Positions 49,896-62,500 of a stretch of DNA of 64,000 nt are shown in pieces; within the stretch, counting starts at the first letter, position 1, and every line of letters starts with the position of its first letter. A program made the position numbers and the translations under genes. The stretch lies in the NCBI GenBank assembly GCA_028583405.1, contig CM053256.1:3466424-3530423 (forward strand), in the 5' to 3' direction. Source of the DNA: Pogonophryne albipinna. Lineage: Eukaryota; Chordata; Actinopteri; Perciformes; Artedidraconidae. The notes under the pieces are model-generated. The model was not told the DNA's origin and made no database searches. It saw only the letters and a program-made list of their open reading frames with translations.

Positions 49896-50781
49896 AAATT
49901 TGAAAGATGAAAGTCACCACTATACATTTCTTTTTACATACTCCCCTTGTTTGAGTGGAATAAATTGTATATTAAATGTGATATAGCTGTCTTGTTTAAT
50001 ATGTGGTCTGAACTGCAGCCATCTTTACATTTACACGTTTGATTATGTTTCCCCTTTTGGCCAGCAGGTGAAATACGTGCAGCCTACATTTGAACTAAAG
50101 TCAGAACAAAAGTATTTTTGTTTGTGATCCTAAAGTTCTTGTCTTGGTGCATTGTCTCAAAACTGGGAGACAATGAATAGTGAGGAGGTAGTATTTCCAC
50201 TCTTATAGACGTCTAATTTCAAATGTTCTGCGTGTAAGACAAAACAATGACAGTGTTTCAATGCACTAGTATTTTCAGACTGCTCTGTATATGTTTTTGT
50301 GTGTGTGTGTTTTCCACAGACTATTTTCCACATTCTAGCCTCCAGCAGGCGTGGCAGTTGTATGCATCTGAAACAGACAGTGTGATCATGTGTACATCTC
50401 TTCACCCACAGGTTGGTTTCCAGATGGGACGGCTGCTGTAAGTGTGTGAGTCACCGTGTGTGTGGAGACGCAGTCGTCATACCTGAGTGCTACCAGACAT
50501 GTCTGTCTGTCTTTGAGGGTTTTTATGTGAGAGATGTCTGTGTGAGGTTTAAACTGACATATCACCTTTCATGTTTTCCAAACGTTCACCTGTAAATCTT
50601 CACTTCTGATCTCAGATCCTTACAGACAAAACAAGCCGGGGGCCGACCAGACCCGGCGTCATGGGCGGGCCCCATGGGGCCGGGCCCGCCCATCCAGGAT
50701 TTGGGCCCGCCCATCCATGATTTGGGCCCGCTGTTTTAATCAGGGCTGAATACAACATTTTCATTGTTTTATTATTATGTT

Positions 50782-53700
50782 CAGTGGCGGCGCCAGGGTA
50801 TACTGGGGTAGGCTACAGCCATACCAAGAAATGGCTTAGCCCCACCATGAAAAATGATTTTAAAGTAAGCAAAATAAAGTCCGCCAACTCGCGCGGAGTA
50901 AATTGCACAGACAGCAGTAAATACCGAAGACTAGAAACGGTTTGAAAACTTTTGTCACGTAGTGATCCTCTTCTCAATAGAACATCTTTGATAATGTCTT
51001 CTGGCCAATCAGAATCACGATAACGACGTGGTGTTGTTGCAGGAAGTCCCCACGGAGAATACTTTTGCTGTAGTACATCTCTATATACATCGATACAACA
51101 TTACGTGTTGATTTTAATGAAATGAGACCCCACGGTTTGATGATTGATAGGTGTGTGGGCTGTCTTTCATTTTGACACACAGAACAATGGGGGCTATCCA
51201 CCCTTATCCACAATGTAAAGTAATTCACACAGCCTCTTCCCTCTTCTCTCTGTGAGGAGCAGTAGGTTCAGCTTTCAGAACAAAGTAACAAAAAACTAAA
51301 ATGGCATTCATTTTTTTAAATATGCCATGTAGTAATAGATTTATTTATTTTTCTTCTCAAGAGAGTACCAGAATGTATATTTCATGTTAGTATTTCAAAA
51401 CATTTCCTGGGGGAGAATCCCCCCTGCAGGGGTTGGGCTTTCAGCATGTCAACTCTTTCACTTGTGGGGAAATTGCAGGATTGGCTCCAGGCAGTGGCGG
51501 AGCTGGGGGGTGGCTGGGGGTGGCCACGGCCACCCCCAGCTGAATCCTGGCCACCCTATTGGCCACCCCAAACACTCTCACCACAGGGGCCCAAACTATT
51601 TTAGAACATTAAGAAAAACATTTTTAAGTAACCTTTCATCATTCATCAAGAATTAACATTAATAGGACGTTATATCGATAATGTAAAGTACTCACTAAAC
51701 TTACAATTCATTTAACTTATTTTCTTCCAAAAGTAAATTATCCAAAGCCTCTGTACACCCCGTTCTATTTACATGTAATGGTTTGGTCCTGCCTCCAAAC
51801 GCGGTGCAGCACCGCCGGCACTTTCTAGCAGACACTAGTGTGAGCATGTGAGGAGCAGGGATGCTAGTACTTACGTGTGTAGTACCATGTCTCAACGACT
51901 CACAAAGTCAGGCTTTCAAAAGAGAAAAGAAAGGAGAGAAAAACAAGAGAGAGAGACTAAAGGGCGACACCCAGTCTTTCAAAAGAAAAGGTGGGTGTGG
52001 TCCATGAGTGGTGGAATTATGTCCGTTAGCTAAGCTTAGTCCATTGTAAATAATAATTGTTATGTTTTTTTTTACTAAGCTGACATTAAGTACTGTTAAT
52101 ATCTATACAGGTTTTTAATTGCACTGGTCTTTTAGCTGACATTTAACAAATGCAGGTAGATTATTAGCAGCTATTCATACTAAATCAGTTGTCCCTCCCC
52201 CTGGTGCCAGGACCAACAGATCCATCTCTAGGCTAAGCAGCCCTGTACCCCCATAAGGCTGAACCTGAACCAGCTTTTCTCCCAACTGAAGGAGGTGAGC
52301 AGCATTGTGTTGAATGCCATGCCATTTAACATATCTGAAGGGAGACTGGAATACAACATATATATATCTATCAAAACAAAAAGCTAGCATCTAATTTCAA
52401 TTACACATTTCAAACACAGTATTTTCCCACATATGTAAGTTATATTTATTTAGATTTATGCATTCATGTTGAGAATGTTCCATTCAAAAATGTTATTATT
52501 AAAAATGCATTTACACTATCGCGCCACCTAACCATTCGCCAAAATGTTTTTAATACCAGCGGTAACCGTCCAAGCGCCGTGCAAAAAACAATCTTCAAAT
52601 AACAGAAAGTCACCGGAGGAGTTAAAGGAGAGTGACAGGGAGCATGAGAAGGAGAGGGAGAGAACGTTTCAGCTTGATCGATGGAGTTGGCTTCTGGTGC
52701 AGTGACGCGTCCTAAAACCCTTTTATAATCTATCGATTAGATTTATGATTCGAAAATTATAAAAGTAGGGTAGACATGTGGAGATTATCCGGCTGAACAA
52801 AACGTGCATTTATCAAACAGGTTCGTTTTCCACAGACCTTATTTCCAGCTATTTTCCAAAACCCTGTGGAGAAATCCCATTGCTTTTTGTGGAGGGAACC
52901 AGCAGCTTACTTCCTGGTTTTATGACGTGTCACTGGCTGCACCTCTCAATATGATGCCAGTATAAACAAGGTCTTCTGTCGGCTCTATACATCAATGCTG
53001 ACCTATGCTGACAAGTAAGTGAAGAGTAGACAATATAAAGGTATTGGCTATAGGGAAATGTCCCAGCAGTTTAGGATAATGAAGGTTCTAATCTAATCTG
53101 CTACATAGCCATTACATTTCTAACTCCTAATGACAGGAAGGCAGAAAGCGCATTATACAAATAATAATACTCATAATAATAGCAGACATTTTTTAACAAT
53201 GACCACAATATCATTATTTTTAATAAACCAAATATGAACAATTGAGGAAAATGAGGAAGAACTGATTGTTCAAATGTTGTAGTACAAGTAGTAATGTAGT
53301 TAGTACATAAATTACTATTGCAACAAATGTGTTCATTTTCTTCATTATTAGTCGATTTTTTTTGGACGAATGCTCCGGCCAGTGGTTACAATGGTGGGGC
53401 CAGTGATAATACAATTCCACCGGCCCTTAATGTCTACCCCTGAACATTTACTGACTTTTTTAGGATAGCTTAAAGTAATGTTGTAAAATTACAACCGGGG
53501 GCCTTACAGGGTTAAGGGCTATTGTTTATTGTTATTTACTTTAAGATGTTTATTCTTAACCTATCATTTAATTTAAAAACTCTTATTTAAATGATGTGTG
53601 TGTGTCTCTGTATTCCTGATGATACACTGAGAGAATGAGCCCATAGGGCTGCTGATCACCATAAGCTAAACAGTCTGTATATTGCATTACATTTGTATAA

Positions 53701-54174
53701 TGTAAGCTTCGTTGATACTTTGCCTGCGGGAATACGAAATAAATTGTTAGATATATTGAATATTATTTGATCTATTCCACCACTTGATCCCAAATAATGT
53801 AGAGGTGTGTTGTCGGTGCCTTAAATAACCCCTTATTTTATAGTGAGATGTATTTTTATGTTCATATAATAGTGATTTCAATGCCACCCCAAAATGATCA
53901 CTGGTTCCATCCTGGCCACCCCACAGAAAATGTCCTGGCTCCGCCACTGGCTCCAGGTCGCCCTTTTTATTTACTACAAGACAAATGTGCCTTTTTATTT
54001 CATACAGTTCCATTTGGATTGAGACAGGGAAATAATCTAAACCTCAAGCGTGGCGTTTCACTGTCAAGGGGAGCGTGTATGTAATTGCATTGCAAATACT
54101 GACTTGAGCCCCACCACTGTATGGGTTAGCCCTACCATAGATTACCCAACACAAACACTCTGGAGCCGCCACTG
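50782..54174. mobile_element. middle hAT-like element of the stack
   Basis: Begins CAGTGGCGGCGCCAG and ends GGAGCCGCCACTG. The flanking octamers ATTATGTT and ATTCTGTG match at six of eight positions, so the duplication has decayed. Without the inner insertion the element is about 0.9 kb. It shares its end motif with 48220-49638 and 51492-53949 but not its interior. Confidence 0.7.
51492..53949. mobile_element. innermost hAT element, perfect TSD
   Basis: Begins CAGTGGCGGAGCTGG and ends CTGGCTCCGCCACTG, flanked by an exact GCTCCAGG duplication (51484-51491 and 53950-53957). It is 2.46 kb. A GGTGGCC/GGCCACCCC palindromic segment follows the left end, and related GGCCACCCC words precede the right end. 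No intact transposase frame was found. Its perfect duplication and interruption of another element show it is the youngest layer. Confidence 0.92.
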
Positions 54175-54417
54175 ATTCTGTGTATTGTTATTTGTAGGGC
54201 TTTGTCTTAATATTTATTTTTGTTTTAAACTATGTTGAAAGATTAGTTTAATATCATTTTTTAATTTTGCTATGAAATTCTGAATGAGGCTGCGCGCGAG
54301 ACTGGTTTTTCTCTGGGTTGAGTCGTGTGGGGTCTTGAGTGAGATGCGGCACAGCAGCCTGTCAGTTTACTCTTGCTAGGTTAGTTTGGCTATTATCATT
54401 TATATGTATCTGCAACA

Positions 54418-54789
54418 ATGGATATCAGGAAGTGGTTCATGAAAGGAATATGGCAACTCAGCGCCAGATGCAGGCACATTAGAAGACATCAGTTATACGT
54501 TACCAACGAGCTAGCAAGCCAGCCAGGGACAAGGGAGGCTGGCAATCAATTCTATTTTGAAGAGAAATTGACTCTCAGGCCGGCTCTCTCACAAACTGCT
54601 GCTCTGTGCGCAAGCAGACCGCTGCACATGCTCTCTGCCTCGCTCAATCTCTCTCTCTCCCTTTCTCTCTATCGCTCAACCTCACTCCACCTCTCCACCC
54701 TGTGTGCGCTCAGGTTTGCCTGCGTGCTGCCCAAGTTAGCACAGCGTTACAAATGTGCCACAAAACCAACCAATGGATGTAGCCTATAA
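54418..54789 (+). pseudogene. hAT-type N-terminal ORF fragment
   Basis: A 123-codon frame starting MDIRKWFMKG, resembling the MDIRKFF-like start of TTF/hAT proteins, with a Ser/Leu-rich low-complexity end. No zinc-finger core or transposase follows. It is probably a remnant of the autonomous parent of the outer element, and the resemblance is short. Confidence 0.35.
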
Positions 54790-54937
54790 TAAGACCGTCA
54801 ACAGCCTTATGGCAACCTAAACCCCCCCACCCTCCCCGTTGACAAATCTCGAGCGTCTAACAAACCCCCCCCCCCCCCCGTTGACGATTCAGATTTCCCG
54901 GGAAATGTAAGTTTCGAGGGGGTGGGCCCGCCCGACG

Positions 54938-55478
54938 ATGATTATACGACACCTGAGGGTCAATTTGTATGCACGTTTTTCACTGACTGATTCATGAGCT
55001 TAGCAACTCTTAGACTTTGAGCTGTAATCTTGAAGAAAACTCTTTCCCAAACGGCAAAGTGTGGGCCGCTTTTGTTTGAAGTAATTACAGCGTGTGGGAC
55101 AGAGCCCGGGGCTAGGTGTGAAGCCGTTTAGTCATCGCTGTACATCAGCAGAAAAAAAAGAAAGTACCGCGTCTCAGTGTTTCCCGTGACGGGGAGGGGG
55201 GGGGATGTTTGTGCTACAGAGAGCCAAAAGTGAGCCAAATGGCAAAGGCCACAGGATCACAGAGACAGGGTGACACACACACCTGTTTGAAAAGAATACA
55301 AGTGATAAAAGGGTCAGACACTGTGGAGGCAGTGTGTGAACGAGTGTTCGTGAGAAAGCTAGATGTTTTACGGGGTTTCAAGAGCGGAAAATTGGACATA
55401 AAACTAATTTCAGATGAGAAATCATATTTGTTTGCCTGTAGTAGGTGACAGATATTAATGACAGTAAAATATTTGATA
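54938..55478. other. intergenic, nothing recognised
   Basis: No repeat ends or recognisable coding sequence. A 79-codon frame at 55209-55448 is not recognised. A G-run lies near 55193-55204. Confidence 0.4.
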
Positions 55479-55486
55479 AAAAAGTC

Positions 55487-56062
55487 GGTACCACTTTACA
55501 ATAAGACTACCCTTATAAAGGGTTTACGAATAGTTTGTAATTCATTTATTAATTAGGTTGTGAACACTTTATAAATCCTTAATAAGCTTTTATAAGACAT
55601 GAGATAAACAGGGAAACTGTGACCGGTTGCTTGCCAAATAGTGAGCCCACATTTATCTGTACTGCTAAGCCTTATTATAAAAGGTAGTAACTCATTCATA
55701 CATGGGAATGTGTTTTACACTTTACAAGGCTCTCTTTTGGCAGTTATAAATGTTAGTAACTCGTAAATAAATGGTCATAAAGAGATGCCAAGAAACATCA
55801 AGATGGAAGGGGGGAATCAACTCAGTGAACAACAAATACCAAGGATGCTGGCTGATGAAGAAGACGAAGTAAGCTAGGTAGCCAATATAAGGCTTAGTCA
55901 TCTTGCCAAATAGTGAGCCTGTGTTGATGTTTGAAAACTATTTTAGAATTGGTTTATAAATGGTTCTCAATGATTGATAAAGTGTTTACAACCTAATTAA
56001 TAACCTAATTATAATCCCTTTATGAATCCTTTATAAGGGTAGTCTTATTGTAAAGTGGTACC
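55487..56062. mobile_element. hAT-type MITE with perfect TSD and long TIR
   Basis: Starts GGTACCACTTTACAATAAG and ends with its exact reverse complement. The inverted repeats are perfect for at least 33 bp. AAAAAGTC flanks both sides (55479-55486 and 56063-56070). It is 576 bp. Internal words such as 'TGCCAAATAGTGAGCC' occur twice. No coding capacity. Confidence 0.95.
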
Positions 56063-56070
56063 AAAAAGTC

Positions 56071-58440
56071 TGTTATTTATAACTTTGTTAACCCTGATAG
56101 CTCATGCATGCTACGTTTACAAGCCTAGCCACACTATTTCCTGTCTCGGATGCTTTTTTGGCCGCAACTGACTGCACCATCAATTCAGTGAAAATAGAGT
56201 TGAGATTCACACACACAGTACTGAGATAAAGTCATATCTGGCGGGTTGAATAAAAACACCTGCGGGGGTGGAAGTTTGCGATAGGGACACTTCACAAAAA
56301 AAGGCTGAAAGTAACCTCAAAGAAGATGTTTGGTCACGTGGTAAATTTAAAACAGATGGAAGTCATTAGGAACCCTGAATATAACATTACATTATGAATC
56401 TCCATCCAGAAAGTATTGCCCCTTGAGGGTAAACTTGATTATCTGTTGTGCCAAAAAAAGCAATAACTCATTAGATGCTCTTCAAAGCAGCACCAATGGA
56501 TATTTGTGTGGATTAAATTAGATGTGTTGCTCCTATGGGATAAACCAAAAGAGAATTAAAGACACAAATACTCTACAGTTCTCCTCAGCTCTATGAAGTG
56601 TTTCAGCACCTTTAAAAACGAATCCGATTTAGCATTGTACTCCTTTTACACTTGTATACATCATGTTTACAATTGAGAAAATATAGTACAAGCATCTGAA
56701 AGCTGCTGAGTGTGCTTGTTTTCAGTTTTACTTTTTCAGTAAGTAAGTAAAGAAATATTTTAAATGTGACTTAAGACTTTTCTTCCACCACAGTCTCCCC
56801 CTGCACAACTGCCAACCACAAAGTTCAGTTCCTGATGCTTTCATGCTCTACAAACCCCATTTCCACTGAGCGTTGCTTTCATGTCATACATCTGCAATAT
56901 GGACCCCAGCACTGCACACAAGCATCAAATAGTGAGCAGCCTTCACCCCAAACACATCACTCTTAAGATTAAAATCATGCATTTGTGGGATACATTTGGC
57001 CCCTCTATGTTATGGTCTCTGACACAGAAACTGGGCGAGTTATATAAATATATCCAAAAAGCTGAACATGTCACAGAGTTGTGAGTGAGGGGGAGATCTG
57101 CTCTGATACAGACTGACAACTGTGGAAGTCTGGACCAAACTACTGAGACTCTCTGAGCTCCGCAGGATCCACGGTGACAGCCCTGAAATCTGACTGACAC
57201 TGGAAGCACATGGAAATAATGAAGGCCGGTCAGCTAAAAAAAGGCATTGGGTGCATTTGCTCGCATAATCTTCACCTTTTATTAGGATGTACGGTCAAAT
57301 TCAAAGGGGAAATGTCAACAAAGGCCCCGTAAATGATAGGAAACATTGTATCTGAGGAAACATGGAGCCGTTAGAGAGGAAGTGGGAGTAGATTAGAGGA
57401 AAAACAGGAAATAAAGGAGGTTAAAAGAGAGATCAGAGTATAAATACCATCATATCTTTGGCTCTTAGTAGGGGATGGCTTTAGTGGGAGAGACACAGGC
57501 CGTAAAACAAGATGCAAGAATAGAGCAGACACATGCTTTACAGTCAGAAGGTAAAGGGAGCCCCCTGCTGGTTAGAGGAATAACTGACTGGGTAAAATCT
57601 GCCTCGTGTCGATTTTGTCACAATTTAAATGTTGCTTTAAAAGTTCCAACTCGGACAAAAACCCAGAAATGGCTATCTTAAAATCCATCTTAACGGAAAA
57701 TCAAGTTGTATTGATGACTATATGTAAATGATGCACAAACTGTTTAAAAAAAGACTTCTGTTTGCAGGAAGCTTCTCTCACCCACTCCTCCTTTATAGCT
57801 TGAAGAGTCAATCAGCACAGGTCCAACCATGTGTCCATCAGAGGCTCTGGGGCTGTACTGACTGAAAACACCTGGAAATACTGGTCATGTTACATGCCCC
57901 TGTGGATGTTCATGTTTCACTTAATGTTAGATTTCCCCTTTTTGGGCAAAAAAGAAATTAAAAAATGTGAAACACTGTTTACTAATGCTGCTTCTTGACT
58001 CATGGAAATAATGTGTAGGTTCTTTTTTTTTAACAAAAGTTAAAACTTAACAGTAAAACAATCATCAATCAGGACAAGATATGGAGTGCCTCACATGTGT
58101 GACATGGCTGGTTTGTATTCGTCAAGTTGTCTTGATTTTTTCAAGAAAGCAATTTGCTAGAATGAACTCTAATTAGTGTTAGTGTTAAGAAAAACATACA
58201 CATACCTGATGGGATAAAGCTTTTCTGTTCCAGTATCCATGCTACTAAATAAAAAATGAACAGAAACAGTTTATGTTGGTTCTTTTATGTAAAGTATGTC
58301 AAAAGCATCCAATATCAAAATACCATATTAGTATGGTTGGCTCACCATGCTGTCCTGCTGCTAAAAATACTTTCACTTTTTCTGGGAAAAGGGTTGATAT
58401 TTTCATCCTGTTTTGCAGAAGAAAGAACATTTGCTCAATC
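56071..58440. other. intergenic, nothing recognised
   Basis: Unique-looking sequence with short random frames (for example 56881-57084 and 57475-57681). No transposon ends. It lies downstream of the C1orf232-like gene, on its 3' side. Confidence 0.4.
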
Positions 58441-58471
58441 ATGACTGGTGAGAACTCTTAGTGCAGTAGTC

Positions 58472-58477
58472 TTTATT
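58472..58477 (-). terminator. candidate poly(A) signal of C1orf232-like gene
   Basis: TTTATT on the + strand is AATAAA on the - strand, about 1.08 kb past the stop codon at 59554. No closer canonical signal was noted. It would give a 3' UTR of about 1.1 kb. Confidence 0.4.
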
Positions 58478-59001
58478 AAATATACGATTAATCAAAACAA
58501 CAGAATAAGACAAAAACAAAATCTGAAATAAACAAGTTTTCTTTCATGTCACAAAATCAGGAATGTAAAGAGCTCACACTGCACAGTCTCAGTCAAGATC
58601 AGAAAAGAAAGTCAGTCATCAAGTCACCTGACATTATCTCACCACACGCACACATTCATATTTCACACATTTCGTATAAATGTCCTCTTCCTGTTATCCG
58701 AGGAGAGAGAAATGCTTAAATTATGTAATAGTTTTGTCGCACTGAAAGCCCTGCCCTCTGTGCAGGTTAAGTGAGATAATCCTCAACTAATCCAGCTATC
58801 GCTGCCTTTAATCTCTTAATCCGGTTTTTGCTAAACTACAGATTAGATCAAATTTGCTGACAGGTGTGAAGGCACCTTTTTGTGGTTTAAAAAGCACTTT
58901 GGGGAAGAAGATATGTCCATACAACCTCACTAAAGCATGCTGTAACGTGCAGACCAGGTTCAACACTTACATTATTTGTTGTATTTTCTAAACATGTTAC
59001 A

Positions 59002-59500
59002 CCCCTAAACTTCCTCTATACTCCTACATGCTGTGCCTCAAACTGGTGAAGAGACAACTATAAACTCAGCAGATATGCATCGTACATCCACCTCATCTCA
59101 GAGAAATAATAGATTATTATCAATTTGTGTAACCTTTTCAGTTCTAACATTTGTAGAAGTCCTCTTTGTGAAATAAAGTCATTATATTCTGAAAGTATCG
59201 TAGAATAATGAACACCTTTTTGTCTCCCTTGAGATTTTAATATCAGGTTTAAAATGTGATCTTTGCTTGCTCTTGAAAATGTTATTCAAACTATGTGTGG
59301 GCTCAGAGCATGTGAGCCTAAAATATAATCAAGGAAATGTTTTTAAACACATTGTTTTTGTTCATTGTGATGTGGTTAGGAGACGGTGCAAAATTCAAAA
59401 GCTCAGAATGAAAGGGACTTTTACAATAGCTGTACAGTTAGTTACAGGACATCCTGTGTAACATATAGCCTCCCCCTAAACTTCCTCTATACTCCTACAT
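59002..59500. repeat. 28-bp direct repeat in presumed 3' UTR
   Basis: The same 28 bp occurs exactly at 59002-59029 and 59473-59500. It starts CCCCTAAACTTCCTC and ends CTCCTACAT. The interval between is unrelated. It could be the footprint of a local duplication or a shared regulatory element. Confidence 0.85.
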
Positions 59501-59553
59501 ATAAACCCTTCATCATATTGTTTATACTCTCCAGATTCCTTCACCAGGAGCAG

Positions 59554-62500
59554 CTAGTTGCTCTTGGTCTTCATCTCTGCCAGTTTGCTGGTGACAAAGT
59601 TCCACTTGAAGGGTGCGTCCTCGCTCCCTCCTCCGAGCGACACGTATTTGGAGAAGCTGTTGCTGCTCCTCCCTCCTTCTCCCCCATCTCCTCCCTCTTC
59701 GCTCTCCTCTCCCTGAGGGATCTGCCCATCCTGGCTGATCTCTCCTCCGGCCTCTGTCACCCCCTCCTCACCCTGAGTTGCTGCGGTCTCATTGGCAGCG
59801 GCCGCGGCAGCAGCCTCCGCCTGCTTCTTGGCAGCCCAGTTGGAGGCAAAGCTATCCCAGAAAGCCGAGCGCTTTGTGGGGCGAGGAGGCTCCTCCGGCC
59901 TGATTGCAAGTGGACTGAGGATTCAGAGGAAGCAGCAGGGTTAATTTTAGGAGTCAGTCAGAAATAGTGGGGCAACATGTCCTATAATTCACCAATATAA
60001 ACTAGTTTTCTGATTTCAGATTTCCTTTTAGTACTAATTAGTTAGGCTGAGGTAGATTCCAGTTTAAAGCAATCCACAATTTGAATTGTTCTGAAGATAG
60101 AAACAACAGATATATGTTGGAAAACATACTGGTTCAAAATCAGGTCTGAATGCAGTTTTTGCGTTCTCAAAATGTGAAAAAATATCTGCACTTCCATTCA
60201 AAGAGTTAGAGGAGAAGATCAATATTAGCTTAGCTTAGCATTAGCACTGGAAATGGGGCAACACAGCTAGCCTTACTTTGTCCAAGGTAACAAAAGCACC
60301 CTACCGGCACCTCTGAACCACAACCTATCATTATTTATATTACATTAGTGAGCTGTCGAGGTGCTAGTCAACAAACTGTGTTATCTTTAGAAAGAGCCAT
60401 GCTTGCTTTTTGTCCCAGTTTCAAGTATGTATGCTAAGCTTAAACATTATTTGGGCTACTCTCAAGTACAGTAATATAAAAATATGAAAAGACAAACCTA
60501 CACGTCATACACAGATACTACCTTAAAAAATACCCCTTATTTCCAGGATCCAAAGCCCCCAGATGGCACAAGGTGCAGGACTGAAACTCGAGCTGGTAGA
60601 AAGAGGACAGATGTGAACAAAGAGAGATTTCCACTCACTGGTCGGGGACTGGCGGGCTCTCCGTCTCCTCCAGAAGCTGGTGTTCGTCCTCTTTGTTGAA
60701 GAGAGTTGAAAACCTGTTCCAGCTTTTAGCCCCGGCCCCCTGCATCTGAAAACACAACCAAACACAAACAGGGATCAAAGGTCAAAGTAGATACACATTA
60801 AGGTGGTCTCATGAGATCATTTGAACAATAGTCCTAAAAGAAGGACACGCTTAACAACCACTTACAACATTGCTCATTACTGACACTGAAGTTGTGAGGT
60901 ATATTGAAAATGTTACTTTATTCGTCTATAGCAGGGGTGTCAAACTCAAGGCCCGGGGGCCAAATCCGGCCCGCGACTTCATTTTCTGTGGCCCCACAAG
61001 AGCTTGCAAAGAATATAATATATTTACATGCTACTTTACAGAAGCACGTTGCCCATAAACTACATGTCCCACAATGCATCTCAAATGTGACTTTCTCAGA
61101 ATTTGACTTTTTTTGTCAAAATATGCCTTTTTTTTTCTCATAAATAGATTTTGTTTTCAAAATGTTACTTTTTTTGTTTTGTTTTTCCAGAATGTGGCTT
61201 TTCTTTTTAAATCATTTTGGGACATTCTCACTGAAGAGACGTGCAATTATTTGCCCTAGACTTCTGCTTTCAGACGTAGTTAAGTATGAAGTTATTACCC
61301 TATCCGATAATAATCTAATGCAGAGGCAACTATGTAATATAACACATTATTTTATATATATTCATTATTTTTATATATGTCTTTTTTATATAGTCTTAAA
61401 GTTACAACCGGCCCTTTGAGTGCAACCGTAATGCTGATGTGGCCCGCGATGAAATTTAGTTTGACACCCCTGGTCTATAGGGTTAACTTAAACACTTTTC
61501 CTGAATATAAAAATCTTACAAACATTAAGCAGCAGCTGTCTAATGTTCACACACTTTCTTTGCAAGCTGGGAAACAGCGTTGGGTCCCTCATCCTCCTGG
61601 ACAGGTCCTAAGTCATTCTCCACCTCTGTGACCTGCAACAGAGTAAAAAAGACTATCGGCTTTCACACCAGCGCTTTTCCCTTTCTAGCTCCGAGCGGGA
61701 GCTTTTCTGGTTCAGCTCCGGTTTCCCTTTTCTGCTCCCGCTCTGTTCACACCGCCCAGAGCTGCCGCTGCTGCGTCATGACGTCACCGTTTACGTGCCT
61801 GCTTAATAAAATCCAAACCGCGGAAATCCCTCACATCGACAACAACAACAATGGCCGATTGTATTGAAGCGCTGTTCGCTTTGGTTATCCTCTTACGAAA
61901 CTAAATGGAAGGCATCGGACGACTTTACTTGGAACTTTACAAACATCACATGCCCCTGCCCCTGCCCCTGCCCCCGCCTCGACGTAAGAGAGACGTAAGC
62001 GACGCAGCCACTTAGCTCCGAAGCTCTTGCCTCTACCGACAATTTTTTGGAGCTGGAAGTGAACCGGATTCCGGAGCTAAGAGGTGGCGCCTCTGCGGTG
62101 TGAACAGGAAAAACCGGTACTTTTCAGGCTCCAGCTCCGAGCCGGAGCTGAAAACGCGTTGGTGTGAAAGGGGCGGATGTACCTTACCTGTCCACACAGC
62201 AATATCCATTTACCGTCTTGTGCCACCTAGTGCCTAATGTGGAAACTACAACCTGTAGAATACCCAGAACAAGCCCCTTAAAATGGTACATGAAGAAAAG
62301 TGCATAAAGAGTATTGAAGAGGTAGATTGCTGGAGCCTGAACAATGGATGATATATTCAATATTTTATTATTTGGTAAATAATCCAGTGCATGATAGGTA
62401 TGCTGTGTAAGGAGCATACTCATCATTTTCAATGTATTGCATTTGCCTAAAAAAGAATGCACATCAAATGAGTTATGATTGTAGATAAATATTAAGTGGA

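Larger units (their letters stand above)
50657..54937. mobile_element. outermost hAT-like element of a nested stack
   Basis: The left end is CGTCATGGGCGGGCCC and the right end, inverted, is CGTCGGGCGGGCCCA. GGGCCCGCCCATCC is repeated near the left. The ends enclose the 50782-54174 element. Right of that insertion lies a + strand frame beginning MDIRKWF (54418), like the start of hAT/TTF-zinc-finger proteins. Target duplication is not clear, so the boundary is approximate. Confidence 0.5.

Noticed and set aside
59386..59967. 193-codon + strand frame
   Set aside because: Antisense shadow of exon 4 of the C1orf232-like gene, whose frame joins correctly to the other exons.
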